From NCBI GenBank assembly GCA_027924645.1, contig BSBN01000047.1, positions 2,790,001-2,854,000 on the forward strand: a stretch of DNA of 64,000 nucleotides. Reading direction: 5' to 3'. The translations under genes were made by a program, and so were the position numbers. This DNA is from Cunninghamia lanceolata. Taxonomy: Eukaryota > Streptophyta > Pinopsida > Cupressales > Cupressaceae. Shown one piece after another: positions 14,075 through 23,617 of this stretch; positions within the stretch are counted from its first letter, which is position 1, and the number at the start of each line of letters is the position of its first letter. A model generated the notes under the pieces. The model searched no databases, was not told the DNA's origin, and saw only the letters and a program-made list of their open reading frames with translations.

Positions 14075-14795
14075 GCATCATCAGGATGTCAAAACAACGA
14101 ACAAGAAGTGATACAACATCATCAGGATGATATTGACCAAGATCATCCTGACGTTCAAAATATGATGACCCTAGCGAATATCGGGCCGCACTTAGAACTC
14201 TTCAACATCATCATCAGGATGATCATAACCAAGATCACCCGATGATAAAAATATCACCCCGGCGAAATATCATGAAGGCAGAAAATATGATGACCTCCGC
14301 AAGCAGCAGGATGATAACTGGAAATATCATGATGATGACGACCCTTAGGAAAAAACAAGTTAGGTCGAACACTTAGAGAATAACCCCTTCAAGATATTGG
14401 GGCAACATCGTCATCATGTTTGAGCAAGGTGATATTCGGAAGATCACCGGATACTCGAAAAGATCACCCTCGCAAGCAACTGAGGGCGCACTGTAGCTCA
14501 CCAGTATCATCAGGATAATAAGCACACATCACCCGACAGTTGAAATATGATGATGATGATGAGAAAAACAAGCCGACGAAGAACATGCTGATGAAGATCA
14601 TCATCGAAGACAAGATGATGATGACGACCTCCTCCTCAGAAAAAATATGATGCTGCAGCTGAAAAACGCTGAGGAGGTCCAACACTTAGAAAAATTGGGC
14701 AAGAAGATGAAGGCTTCAGATGAAGAAACCTCCTGATCATGACAAATCAACCCCAGGTCAAAATAAGTGCTAACAGTGGCTCCGAATGGGGACGT

Positions 14796-14811
14796 GCAGG
14801 TGAAAACCTGC
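14796..14811 (-). other. Perfect hairpin next to the 3' LTR
   Basis: GCAGGTGAAAACCTGC forms a 6-bp stem with a 4-base loop, 21 bases from the 3' LTR. It lies between the polyprotein stop and the LTR, where a polypurine tract is expected. No purine tract is present in 14776-14830 on the element's sense strand. A role is not known. Confidence 0.4.
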
Positions 14812-14919
14812 AGCGAGAACCAGATCTCCGGGCAGACCTGACAAAAAGCAAAAAACGCGAGCTGTACAAGGCATTTACACTACATACATATTTTACAAAT
14901 GTGCACAGCAACCAGATAT

Positions 14920-17900
14920 TCATGCAAAATAGAACTTAAGGAATTGGGCATGCACAGGCAATTCCAGAATTTCACCATCTAGGGCCTGGAGGAAATAAGA
15001 ATCCTCCCCATGAGTATTGCAAACCTGATATGGGCCCATCCATAAGGGCTGGAATTTACCATGTTTACCCTTTTCCTGATCTTTAGCATTCCAAATGAGC
15101 ACCAGATCATTAACTTGAAACTTCCTTTTTGTAGTTCTCCTGTCAAACTGATATTTCATATCCTGTTGTCTTTTGAGATTGATCTGGTGGGCTCTCCTTC
15201 TGTCTTCATCCAATGCAACCAGCTGATTCACTCTTTCTGTCATGGGATCTTCAATGTCCTCATCATTTTCCTGAATGAACCTATAAACTGGTAGGAGATT
15301 ATTTATGGGCAGTCTAGCTGATGCACCATACACTAGCTCAAAAGGTGACTTCCCAATAGCCCTTTTCACTGTCACTCTGTCAGCCCATACTGCTAAGTTC
15401 AACTTTGAGTCCCAAGCTCTTTTGTTCTTGTCCAGTATCCTCTTGACAATTTTCATGATGCTCTTATTGCTTGATTCTGCTTGACCATTTCCTTGTGGGT
15501 GATATGGTGATGTATATGACAGGCTTATCCCATACCTGTTGCAAAAATCAACAAACTCACCTGATCTGAAGCACATAGCATTATCAGTGATAATCTTAAA
15601 TGGTACTCCAAACCTGATGATGATGTTCTCTAGTATGAAGTCTGTCACCACCTTACTTGTAGCTCTCTTAGTTGGAATGGCCTCAATCCATTTGGTAAAG
15701 TAGTCAGTTGCCACCAAAATCCAACTGTGTCCCCCACTTGATTTGTCTGCAATTTCCCCTATAAAGTCAATTCCCCACTGCTGGAATGGAGCATCCACAG
15801 GTACAGTTCTGAGGGGCAAAGCACCATTATATTTCAGCTTTCCTGAGAATCTCTGGCAAGGGTCACATTTCCTTACTAACTTTTGTGCATCTGAAAAGAG
15901 AGTGGGCCACCAATATCCTGCCCTGAGAATTTTATGAGCTATTGTTTGGGCAGTATAATGGCCACCACACAATCCTTTATGCATGTCAATCAAAATATTG
16001 TTAGCCATGCTCTCATCCACACATCTCAGCAGTACACCATCAGGATTTTTCCAGTACAGCTCACCTTGAACATCAACATACCTGATTGCATGTAGCTTCA
16101 GAGTCCTCTTTTGATTGTCACTGAAATGGGAAGGACAATTCAGATTTTGCAAATAATAGACAATATCCTTGTACCATTCAGATCCTGATGCACTTACATT
16201 CTCATCTTGGACTGCATTAACTTGGCATGCTTCCAAGTTTGATTGTGCCATCATCTTGGCTAATCCTTGTCCTCTTATCAACTTAGTAACTTGTATGTCT
16301 ATGTTGAATTCCTGCAGTTTGTTTATCCATCTGCACCTTCTTCCAGTCACCTCCTGCTGAGTGAATATGTCTTTGACTGCAGCATGAGGTACATATGCAA
16401 TGATATATGACCCTACCAAGTATGGTCTGAAACTTTTAATGGCTCTAACAAGTGCATATGCCTGCTTTTCCATAATATCATACTTCAACTCAGAGGCCTG
16501 CAGGGACATACTGAAGAAAGCAATGGGCTGTTCAAAACCATCTTCATTTTTCTGTAACAAACATGCAGCTACAGTATGAAAGGAAGCAAATGAGAACACT
16601 TGAAATGGCCTAGAAAAATCAGGAGATTTAAGAATAGGGGCCATCTTAATTGCCTCTTTGATATTCTGAAATGATTCTGCTGCTTCCTTTTCCCAGTTGA
16701 CAGTTGGATCCTTCTTCATCATCTTGGAAATGTTCCTTGTGATCTCTGCAAAGTTGGGAACAAACCTTCTAACAAAGTTTATCTGTCCAAAGAAGGACTG
16801 AACTCCTTTCACAGTTTTTGGCATTTGGATCCTGTCAATGGCTGCCACTCTCTCTGGATCTATCCTGACTCCATCCTTGGAAACAATGTGTCCCAGAAGT
16901 TTTCCTTCAACTACTCCAAAGGCACACTTCTTTGGGTTTAAAGAAATACCATATTCTAGTGCTCTTATGAAAATCTGCTCCAGATGCATACAATGCTGCT
17001 CCTCTTTCTTTGAGTAGGCAGTCAGGTCATCCTGATATACTGCCAGGATTGAATCAATCAGCCCTGCAAAAGCAACATCCATTGCTCTTTGAAATGTAGC
17101 ACCTGCGTTTGTTAGTCCAAATGGCATTCTAACATACACATATGTTCCCCATGGAGTGGTAAAGGCGGTCTTATACTGTTCTGATTCTTTTACCTTTACC
17201 TGATTATATCCTGAAAATCCATCCATCATGGATAGGAGTTCACAACCAGTCACTCTCTGCAACATAGCCTCCATATTAGGCAGTGGATAGTTATCCTTCA
17301 AAGAGGATACATTCAAGTTCCTGAAATCAACACACAGCCTAATATCACCATTCTTTTTCCTGACTGGGACAAGGTTAGACACCCAAGTTGAATGTCTGAT
17401 GGGCACAATTATTCCAGCTTCCCTGAGCCTTCTGAGTTCTTCTTGCATCTTGGGAGCTAAGGTAGGATTTATAGGCCTTTGCCTCTGTCTAAATGGCTTA
17501 GCTTCAGGCTTCAGTGGGATCTCATGCTGGAATAAGTCTTCTCTATAAGCTTTTAGGTCCTCATATGACCAAGCAAAGACATGTTTATACTTTTTTAGCA
17601 ATGCAATCAGCATACTTCTTATGTGTGGTTTGAGCTGTTTGCCAATATATACCTTCTGAGGGGTCTGAGATGTCCCCAAATTTATTTCTTCTAAATCCTC
17701 CTTATTTGTGGGGGATGTCTTTATGACCATTTTGTCTCTACTGTCAAAGGCTCTTTCCAAAGCCACTAACCCTCTAGGGATCTTGTTAGTCTTCAACTGG
17801 ATGATCTCCTTTCCCACAAGAGTCTCTTTTCCATTTACAGTCTCTACAAAAGCTTGGAAGTCAATCTGTTGGTTCTCATACTCATCTATGCAGTGCAAAA

Positions 17901-20900
17901 ATTTCAGCAAATCCCTATCATCATTAAAAACTTGCCAACTGCATATGTTTTCTGGTATGGCAGGCCTAATTTTAACTTCTACATCTGTGACACCTGACAA
18001 AGTGATGTCATCTGGCCTTATTGCAATATTAGCTAAGAAATCAGCCATAACATTTTTTGACCTTTCTACCCAGCCAATTGAAAATGCATCAAATAATTCA
18101 ATAGTATCCCAAACAGCATGCTTGTATTGCTTCAGTCTTTTATTCTTTGCAGCATACTTATTTCTGATTTGGGATACAATCAGCTCAGAGTCTCCAAATA
18201 CTCTTAACATCTTAATTCCATGTTTGAGAGCAATGTTCAGGCCTAAGAGTAAAGCCTCATATTCTGCAATATTATTTGTGCAATCAAACCTCAGCAAGAA
18301 AGAGAATTTGAGGAGCTTACCAGTTGGAGACAAGAAAACAACTCCAGCTCCAGAGCCTTCTTTTGCACAAGCTCCATCAAAAAACATAGTCCATAACCCC
18401 TGCTGATCCAGCTCATCAATACAGGCATTTTTCTTTTTATCTTCTGCATCATCTGAGACAACCTTGAAGTTATCACAGTCAGTGTCTACAAAGCATATCT
18501 GTTCATTTGCTTCTTGGTCTTTCACTGTCTCTGATGATCTTTGCTCTCTAATTAGCTTGACATCCCTGCCATTCATTGGAATCATGGCATATGACAGGTC
18601 CAGCTGCATACTTCCACCAATTAATGCTGCCCATCTTCTTGACAGCAGCATACCATACTGTGGCTTGATGTCAACCACTGTTATATTCATCTTATATTTC
18701 TTTTCAGGAAATGCTGCCAATCTGAAATCTACATCCTTCATGATTCCAATCACTGGTACCTCTCTGGCATCCATAGCATAACACTTTCCACATGCCTTGT
18801 CAATTTTTAATCCAGTTTGTTGCATGATAGCCAAAGGCATGACATTTGTGGATGCTCTAGAGTCAAGCATACAATTTCTAATTATTTTACCATTTATAAC
18901 CAGGGAAACATAAAATGGTTCCACCTGTGAAGGACACTTTGTCATGGTCATTCCTAAATAGACTTCAGGAGTCTCATCTTCTTCATTGCACATGACCTGT
19001 TTCTCACCCTGGGTCTGATCATCTTGCTTAGCTTGAAAAGGTACCCCTGAGATTAGGGATATTGTCCTATTCTTGATCTCTTCCACTTTCATGAGTTCCA
19101 TAAGTGGAACAGAGACCTTTACCTGAGATAGGATCTGGGTTATATCAAATGGAGCATAGTTTTGTACAACAGTTGTGGCTAGCTCCACAATCTTGCTTTT
19201 ATCCTGAGCTGATTTAGTTTTCATTTTCATAGTTCCCTGACCATCATTCTTGTCTTGGGAACCTCTACTTTGATCTTCAACCTGAGGGGTTTTGTTTTCA
19301 GGTCCTTGAAATTCATGACCTGCTCTGTATCTAAAGTTCTGCTTATTATTCACCCACTGCCTTTTTTGTGGTTCAGTTCCTTTATGACCATGCATCAGCT
19401 GACCTGCAGAAATATCCTCTGGCTGATGTGGGCTGCCAACCTGATTTCTACCTCTGAGATTGTAGTTGCTTTTGACTTGAGCAACTGCTGCAGCTGTGAA
19501 GGCTCTGATTTCCTCATCAGAAGGTCGTTGTAGGTTACTCAGAAAATTGTGTGAGTTCTGAGCATACACATAATTATCCTCATCATCTTCATCATATGGG
19601 GACTGTTGGCAGATCTGAACTTGATGATCTGTATTGTCATCAGCATCATAAAGAGTATATCCATTGCCTATGGACATCATGTTAACATCATCATCCTGCA
19701 CATGATGTGGCTCATTGCATTCATTACAAGATGTAGCATTATCATACAAAGATTGGGCAATCATGCACTGTGACTGTGAATGTGGCATCTGACAGATTAT
19801 ACACCACGGAGCATCATCAGCAATATTTATAGTTTTCTTCAAGGGATCAGGAGTTTCCTTGGCATGTTGAGCCCTCTGACTTGTGTTGTTACGTGGATAT
19901 ACAGGCTTACCATCATGCCAATTGGTGTTATAAGGCATATCATGTAACGATGGCCTCTTTTCCTGCCTTTGATAGACTTGCCTATCAGGACCCATCCCTT
20001 TTTCACTTCTAGCTAATCTATAGCTCAGGTCCTTAACAGCATTTGCCAGTTTGTCTATCTTATCTTCAGGAGCAGATGTACTACCTTGAGTGTTCTGAGG
20101 CTTATTTGGATTCTGCAGAATTTTTACATCATCCCTTCTATTGGTCTTGCCTGATGCTTTCCTATTGTTTTCAATATTTACTGCAATTCTGAAAGCATCC
20201 CTGAGAGTGGCAGGACCTTTATCTCTCAGTCCATATGCAGTCTTTGCATCAAAGGCATTGATGTACAAAATTATGCACATTGGTTCATTGGGCCTCATAT
20301 GATGTGGCAATTTGTTCAACACTTTAGTAAATCTTGCATTAAAGTCTGCAACCTGCTCATTTGACCCTTTGGTGATACTGGTGAACTCATTTACAAAGAA
20401 GCTAGGGTCAGTTTTATCACCATATTGCTCCTTGAATATCCTTTTAAAATCATCCCATGATGATATGCTCCGGTCAGGCAGATTCCTATACCATTCTCTT
20501 GCCTCATCTATTAAGGATTGCATGAATGACTTCATGAAAACATCCTCATGCTCAACCTCAAAATTATCCATGACATTTTGGAAGGCCTTTAGATGATCTT
20601 CTCCTGACACTGTATTGTTTCCTGAAAATTTAGGCACTTGCAGCCTCAGATGCTTGTCAATGGGGTTAGGATACCCAGGAATACCATCAAACACCAGCTG
20701 CCTGAATCTATCTAGCTGCATGGGCTGTCTGTTTGGCTGATTAACATTAACATTTCTATTTGCATTCTGGTTTCCTGCATGGTTTAGTGGTATCCTAGCA
20801 TCATTCACATTTTGTCTGTCATCATGATGCTGATGTTGCATTTCATATCTTTGCTGATGTCTTTGCATATTTGCATTCTCTAGAGTAGGAACTGAATTAT

Positions 20901-21375
20901 TTTGGGCAGTTCTCAAGGCTTGCACTTTCTGCTGTATATCATCTCTGATTTTCATGGCTTGTAGGTATTCTAATTCTGCTCTTAGACTTTTGATTTCTTC
21001 AGCTAGCTGTTCGTCCTTAGGTCTGGAGGTAGATGGTCTCATGCCATTTTGGTCATCATCTTCATCATCCCTTAGGGACTCTGCCTCTTCAAACCTTTCA
21101 CTTGGGTCTAGAAAAGGGCGTTCTTGGAACACCTCTGACCTCATTCTCATACTACCACCCTGTTGCCTCTCATATGCACCTTGGATATCAGCTTCTGCAC
21201 TTGAAAAATAAGGAGCATGCTGTCCTGATGGCCTAGGGTTATCTTGTACCTCATCACTTTTTCTGGGGGAGCTCTCATGACTAACTGAGACAGTTCCCTT
21301 TCTTCTATACATCATTCTTTTTGTGAACGGTAACTCTTCAAATAGAGGATTTTGTTGGGATCTTCTCCCCTGCAT
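14920..21375 (-). CDS. Tat-like gag-pol polyprotein (gag, PR, RNase H, RT, degenerate RNase H, INT)
   Basis: A single open frame of 2151 aa starting about 200 bases after the 5' LTR. Approximate residue positions follow. Gag domain 230-410 (EWYRNLPDRSISSWDDFK). Variant zinc knuckle C-X2-C-X3-H-X4-C near 525 (WCIICQMPHSQSQC). Protease near 836, with DSRAS where DSGAS is usual. First RNase H 990-1130, with all four acidic residues (FFDGA, AEYEAL, GDSEL, MADFLAN). Reverse transcriptase 1300-1500, with YQDD near 1445. Second RNase H 1580-1700, with FSFAS in place of the catalytic Asp motif and the last Asp lost. Integrase 1795-2000, with HHCC zinc finger (H-X6-H, CDPC) and D, D, E in WGIDF, ITDNA and QAESS. 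A C-terminal tail follows, without chromodomain. The whole frame is intact apart from the protease change. It would reverse-transcribe and insert its own RNA. Confidence 0.95.
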   Translation of the reverse strand: MQGRRSQQNPLFEELPFTKRMMYRRKGTVSVSHESSPRKSDEVQDNPRPSGQHAPYFSSAEADIQGAYERQQGGSMRMRSEVFQERPFLDPSERFEEAESLRDDEDDDQNGMRPSTSRPKDEQLAEEIKSLRAELEYLQAMKIRDDIQQKVQALRTAQNNSVPTLENANMQRHQQRYEMQHQHHDDRQNVNDARIPLNHAGNQNANRNVNVNQPNRQPMQLDRFRQLVFDGIPGYPNPIDKHLRLQVPKFSGNNTVSGEDHLKAFQNVMDNFEVEHEDVFMKSFMQSLIDEAREWYRNLPDRSISSWDDFKRIFKEQYGDKTDPSFFVNEFTSITKGSNEQVADFNARFTKVLNKLPHHMRPNEPMCIILYINAFDAKTAYGLRDKGPATLRDAFRIAVNIENNRKASGKTNRRDDVKILQNPNKPQNTQGSTSAPEDKIDKLANAVKDLSYRLARSEKGMGPDRQVYQRQEKRPSLHDMPYNTNWHDGKPVYPRNNTSQRAQHAKETPDPLKKTINIADDAPWCIICQMPHSQSQCMIAQSLYDNATSCNECNEPHHVQDDDVNMMSIGNGYTLYDADDNTDHQVQICQQSPYDEDDEDNYVYAQNSHNFLSNLQRPSDEEIRAFTAAAVAQVKSNYNLRGRNQVGSPHQPEDISAGQLMHGHKGTEPQKRQWVNNKQNFRYRAGHEFQGPENKTPQVEDQSRGSQDKNDGQGTMKMKTKSAQDKSKIVELATTVVQNYAPFDITQILSQVKVSVPLMELMKVEEIKNRTISLISGVPFQAKQDDQTQGEKQVMCNEEDETPEVYLGMTMTKCPSQVEPFYVSLVINGKIIRNCMLDSRASTNVMPLAIMQQTGLKIDKACGKCYAMDAREVPVIGIMKDVDFRLAAFPEKKYKMNITVVDIKPQYGMLLSRRWAALIGGSMQLDLSYAMIPMNGRDVKLIREQRSSETVKDQEANEQICFVDTDCDNFKVVSDDAEDKKKNACIDELDQQGLWTMFFDGACAKEGSGAGVVFLSPTGKLLKFSFLLRFDCTNNIAEYEALLLGLNIALKHGIKMLRVFGDSELIVSQIRNKYAAKNKRLKQYKHAVWDTIELFDAFSIGWVERSKNVMADFLANIAIRPDDITLSGVTDVEVKIRPAIPENICSWQVFNDDRDLLKFLHCIDEYENQQIDFQAFVETVNGKETLVGKEIIQLKTNKIPRGLVALERAFDSRDKMVIKTSPTNKEDLEEINLGTSQTPQKVYIGKQLKPHIRSMLIALLKKYKHVFAWSYEDLKAYREDLFQHEIPLKPEAKPFRQRQRPINPTLAPKMQEELRRLREAGIIVPIRHSTWVSNLVPVRKKNGDIRLCVDFRNLNVSSLKDNYPLPNMEAMLQRVTGCELLSMMDGFSGYNQVKVKESEQYKTAFTTPWGTYVYVRMPFGLTNAGATFQRAMDVAFAGLIDSILAVYQDDLTAYSKKEEQHCMHLEQIFIRALEYGISLNPKKCAFGVVEGKLLGHIVSKDGVRIDPERVAAIDRIQMPKTVKGVQSFFGQINFVRRFVPNFAEITRNISKMMKKDPTVNWEKEAAESFQNIKEAIKMAPILKSPDFSRPFQVFSFASFHTVAACLLQKNEDGFEQPIAFFSMSLQASELKYDIMEKQAYALVRAIKSFRPYLVGSYIIAYVPHAAVKDIFTQQEVTGRRCRWINKLQEFNIDIQVTKLIRGQGLAKMMAQSNLEACQVNAVQDENVSASGSEWYKDIVYYLQNLNCPSHFSDNQKRTLKLHAIRYVDVQGELYWKNPDGVLLRCVDESMANNILIDMHKGLCGGHYTAQTIAHKILRAGYWWPTLFSDAQKLVRKCDPCQRFSGKLKYNGALPLRTVPVDAPFQQWGIDFIGEIADKSSGGHSWILVATDYFTKWIEAIPTKRATSKVVTDFILENIIIRFGVPFKIITDNAMCFRSGEFVDFCNRYGISLSYTSPYHPQGNGQAESSNKSIMKIVKRILDKNKRAWDSKLNLAVWADRVTVKRAIGKSPFELVYGASARLPINNLLPVYRFIQENDEDIEDPMTERVNQLVALDEDRRRAHQINLKRQQDMKYQFDRRTTKRKFQVNDLVLIWNAKDQEKGKHGKFQPLWMGPYQVCNTHGEDSYFLQALDGEILELPVHAQFLKFYFA

Positions 21376-21556
21376 ATAATTTTCTTTAACCGGTTGGGAG
21401 ATTACTTCGGAGTCGCCACCTATTATTAGGAACTGTTTTCTTCTGAAAACCAGGGTTCTTTCACAAGGTTCCCCAGCGGAGTAGATTACTGGTGCTGACT
21501 CAGATGGGTCACATATATATCACTGGAGATGATTAGATAGCACTTTTACTTCTCAC

Positions 21557-21574
21557 TCCCCAGCAGAGTCGCCA
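21557..21574 (-). other. Primer-binding site of the Tat-like element
   Basis: TGGCGACTCTGCTGGGGA on the minus strand, five bases inside the 5' LTR. It should pair with the 3' end of a host tRNA ending in CGCCA. I do not name the tRNA. The two gag fragments at 2871 and 28309 use nearly the same site, so they belong to related elements. The remaining leader to the ATG at 21375 contains a second TGGCGACTCCG-like word near 21400. Confidence 0.75.
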
Positions 21575-22895
21575 ATTTCTGTTGACTTTTTCCCAGACTG
21601 GATGCTTATTCCCAGATTTCCCTACAAGGTAGCCATCAGTGATCAACAGGATCTCTGGGCCAGGGGGTCAACAGTGTAGGAGATAGACTCTATATTTTAT
21701 CTCCTCTTCTTCTTCAGGCTCTGCAAGACCTAGGGGGGTATTCCCTACTCAACATCCATGAGGATATGCATTCAAGGCTGGGATGTTGACAGAAAGCAGA
21801 TGAGTCCTCCTGTAAGTAGACCAAAACTGAAAGATAAGGGCAAAGGGGCTAGCTTTGGGCCTATTTGCAGTTGTAGACAGAGGACTGAGGTTCCTAAAAC
21901 TAACTCTAAAGTCCTAAGGTTGGTTTTAGATTTTGCTTTGGAGTTTAAGTGTGGATGCAAAGCTGGATATGGTTATAACACAAAACAAAGCATGATTGGT
22001 GCCTATCCAGGGCCTGGAGTCAGTAGACATACACCTGTGAATGATCAGCATGAACAACTAAAACTGGATTTCAAGGGGATATGTGTGATACCTGCCTTAC
22101 AGGCATCTCCCAATACAAAGTGTTAGGTTATCTCTACTTATGGTATCCCTACTGCAGTATATCCCTCCCAATGTTCAACCTGAAAACAGTTTAATCTACC
22201 CCTTGAGTAGAAGTTAAAAGATCAGACAGTCAACATAGGAATTCTATGCTCTAGAATCCAAACATTACCAAACATCCAGATTCAGAAGAAGAATACATGC
22301 AATACTGGAGACAGAATTAACACAACACATGCCAAACAGCATTTCTCATGTAAGTTTAATCATGAAATCAGTGGGTTCATGCCAAAAACAAACAACAAGA
22401 GATACATAAACTCACAGGTAAGCTGTACAGAGCAACCAGATCAGCTTGTTATGCATTACAGAGCCAAAATCATCAACTTTCAACAACCTCTCAAATGAGC
22501 AAGACCACCTGCTTATAACAGCCAGGTAGGTGCTCAGCAATTAATTACATGGTTGACCAAAATTTCGCCAGATACACAGTATCATGGAAATGGCGCTCAA
22601 ACACAACCGGATTGGCGCCCAAACTTGAATGCAGCAGGTAGGGGAGGAGACAGGAAGATTTCTCGAGCCCTGCGCCACCATCCGCTGATGTACATCTTCA
22701 GTCGGGTACAAGATCGACCCACGCCATCGCCCATACCTCTGCAACAATCGCCATTAATGGCGCACCAACCCGCGGCCTTGGGAAGATCATCAAATCTACA
22801 ATCGCAACCATTTCCCGCCGAGACTCATCATCATGATGTTTTGAATATGCAGGATAACAATATCCCACATGCACCCCGCGATGACCTCAATAATA

Positions 22896-22904
22896 CTTTA
22901 TATA
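22896..22904 (-). promoter_or_regulatory. TATA box of the Tat-like element's 5' LTR
   Basis: TATATAAAG on the minus strand, with the TGACGTCA array starting about 110 bp upstream (23017-23617). This would place the RNA start near 22865-22870 and the U3/R border about 1.45 kb into the LTR. It is the best core-promoter match I see in the LTR. TTATAAGC near 22512-22519 is a weaker alternative. Confidence 0.5.
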
Positions 22905-23016
22905 CTAGGTCATGAGCATATATCATGTCGGTGCTTTTGCTCCTGACGACACTAGTATAGACTTCATCATCATCATCCTCCAGCAGCATGATATCCTGTT
23001 GTTCGAAATATCACCC

Positions 23017-23617
23017 TGACGTCATCATGACATTTGAAATATACCCTTCATGATAATCGGCACAACCTGATCCTTCAGAGGAACATCCTCCTGCTGAGCT
23101 TATAACAAAAATCTGGCCGATGAACATCCTGATGACGTCATCATCATATACTGCTGACGTCATCATCATATCTGCCTACTGCGTACCTCCTCATATCCGG
23201 ATGACGTCATCATCATGTTTGCAAATATCAGGAGGTCTCTTCAAGATGATCAGTTGTTAGAAATATGACCCCCGCGGACCTTGATGATGTCATCATCATA
23301 TTAACATCATCATGATATTCGGAAGACAACCGGATGTTTGGAAATATCCTCCTGACGTTCAAACATCAGGTTGCACTGTAGCTCCTGTGTAAGATCGGGG
23401 CGATAACTGAATATGATGATGATGATGCTTGAAAAGATCACCCCCCCTGGAGATAATGCGCGAAGCCAGCAGGCGGATATCTCCTTGATATCAACATCAT
23501 CATGATGTTCGAACAAACATACATCCGGGTGATATGAAAATATCACCCCCTCCTTCGGAATATCATGATGCAGATAGGCATAAAGAAAAGTATCACCCTG
23601 ATATACGGATGACGTCA
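23017..23617 (-). promoter_or_regulatory. TGACGTCA array of the 5' LTR (five perfect boxes, one decayed)
   Basis: Counterpart of 13474-14074. Five boxes remain perfect (23017, 23133, 23155, 23202, 23610). The box at 23285 reads TGATGTCA. As this is the LTR that would drive the genomic RNA, the array is the likely enhancer region. Confidence 0.6.

Larger units (their letters stand above)
12037..14775 (-). repeat. 3' LTR of the Tat-like element
   Basis: 2739 bp, starting (minus strand) TGTTAGCAC and ending AAGTCAACA. It is about 99.6% identical to the other LTR. The 13400-14650 part is packed with short CATCATCATGATG-like words and contains six TGACGTCA palindromes. The small reading frames seen here on both strands occur in both LTRs at a constant 9543-base offset. 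They are not separate genes. Confidence 0.93.

Noticed and set aside
13400..14650. CRISPR-like or satellite array of CATCATCATGATG words
   Set aside because: Spacing is irregular, there are no fixed repeat units or spacers, and the DNA is a plant LTR. It is treated as an LTR enhancer region.
17708..18406. 232-codon plus-strand ORF
   Set aside because: It lies antisense to the protease-RNase H part of the Tat-like polyprotein, has no family resemblance, and is explained by the codon use of the opposite strand.
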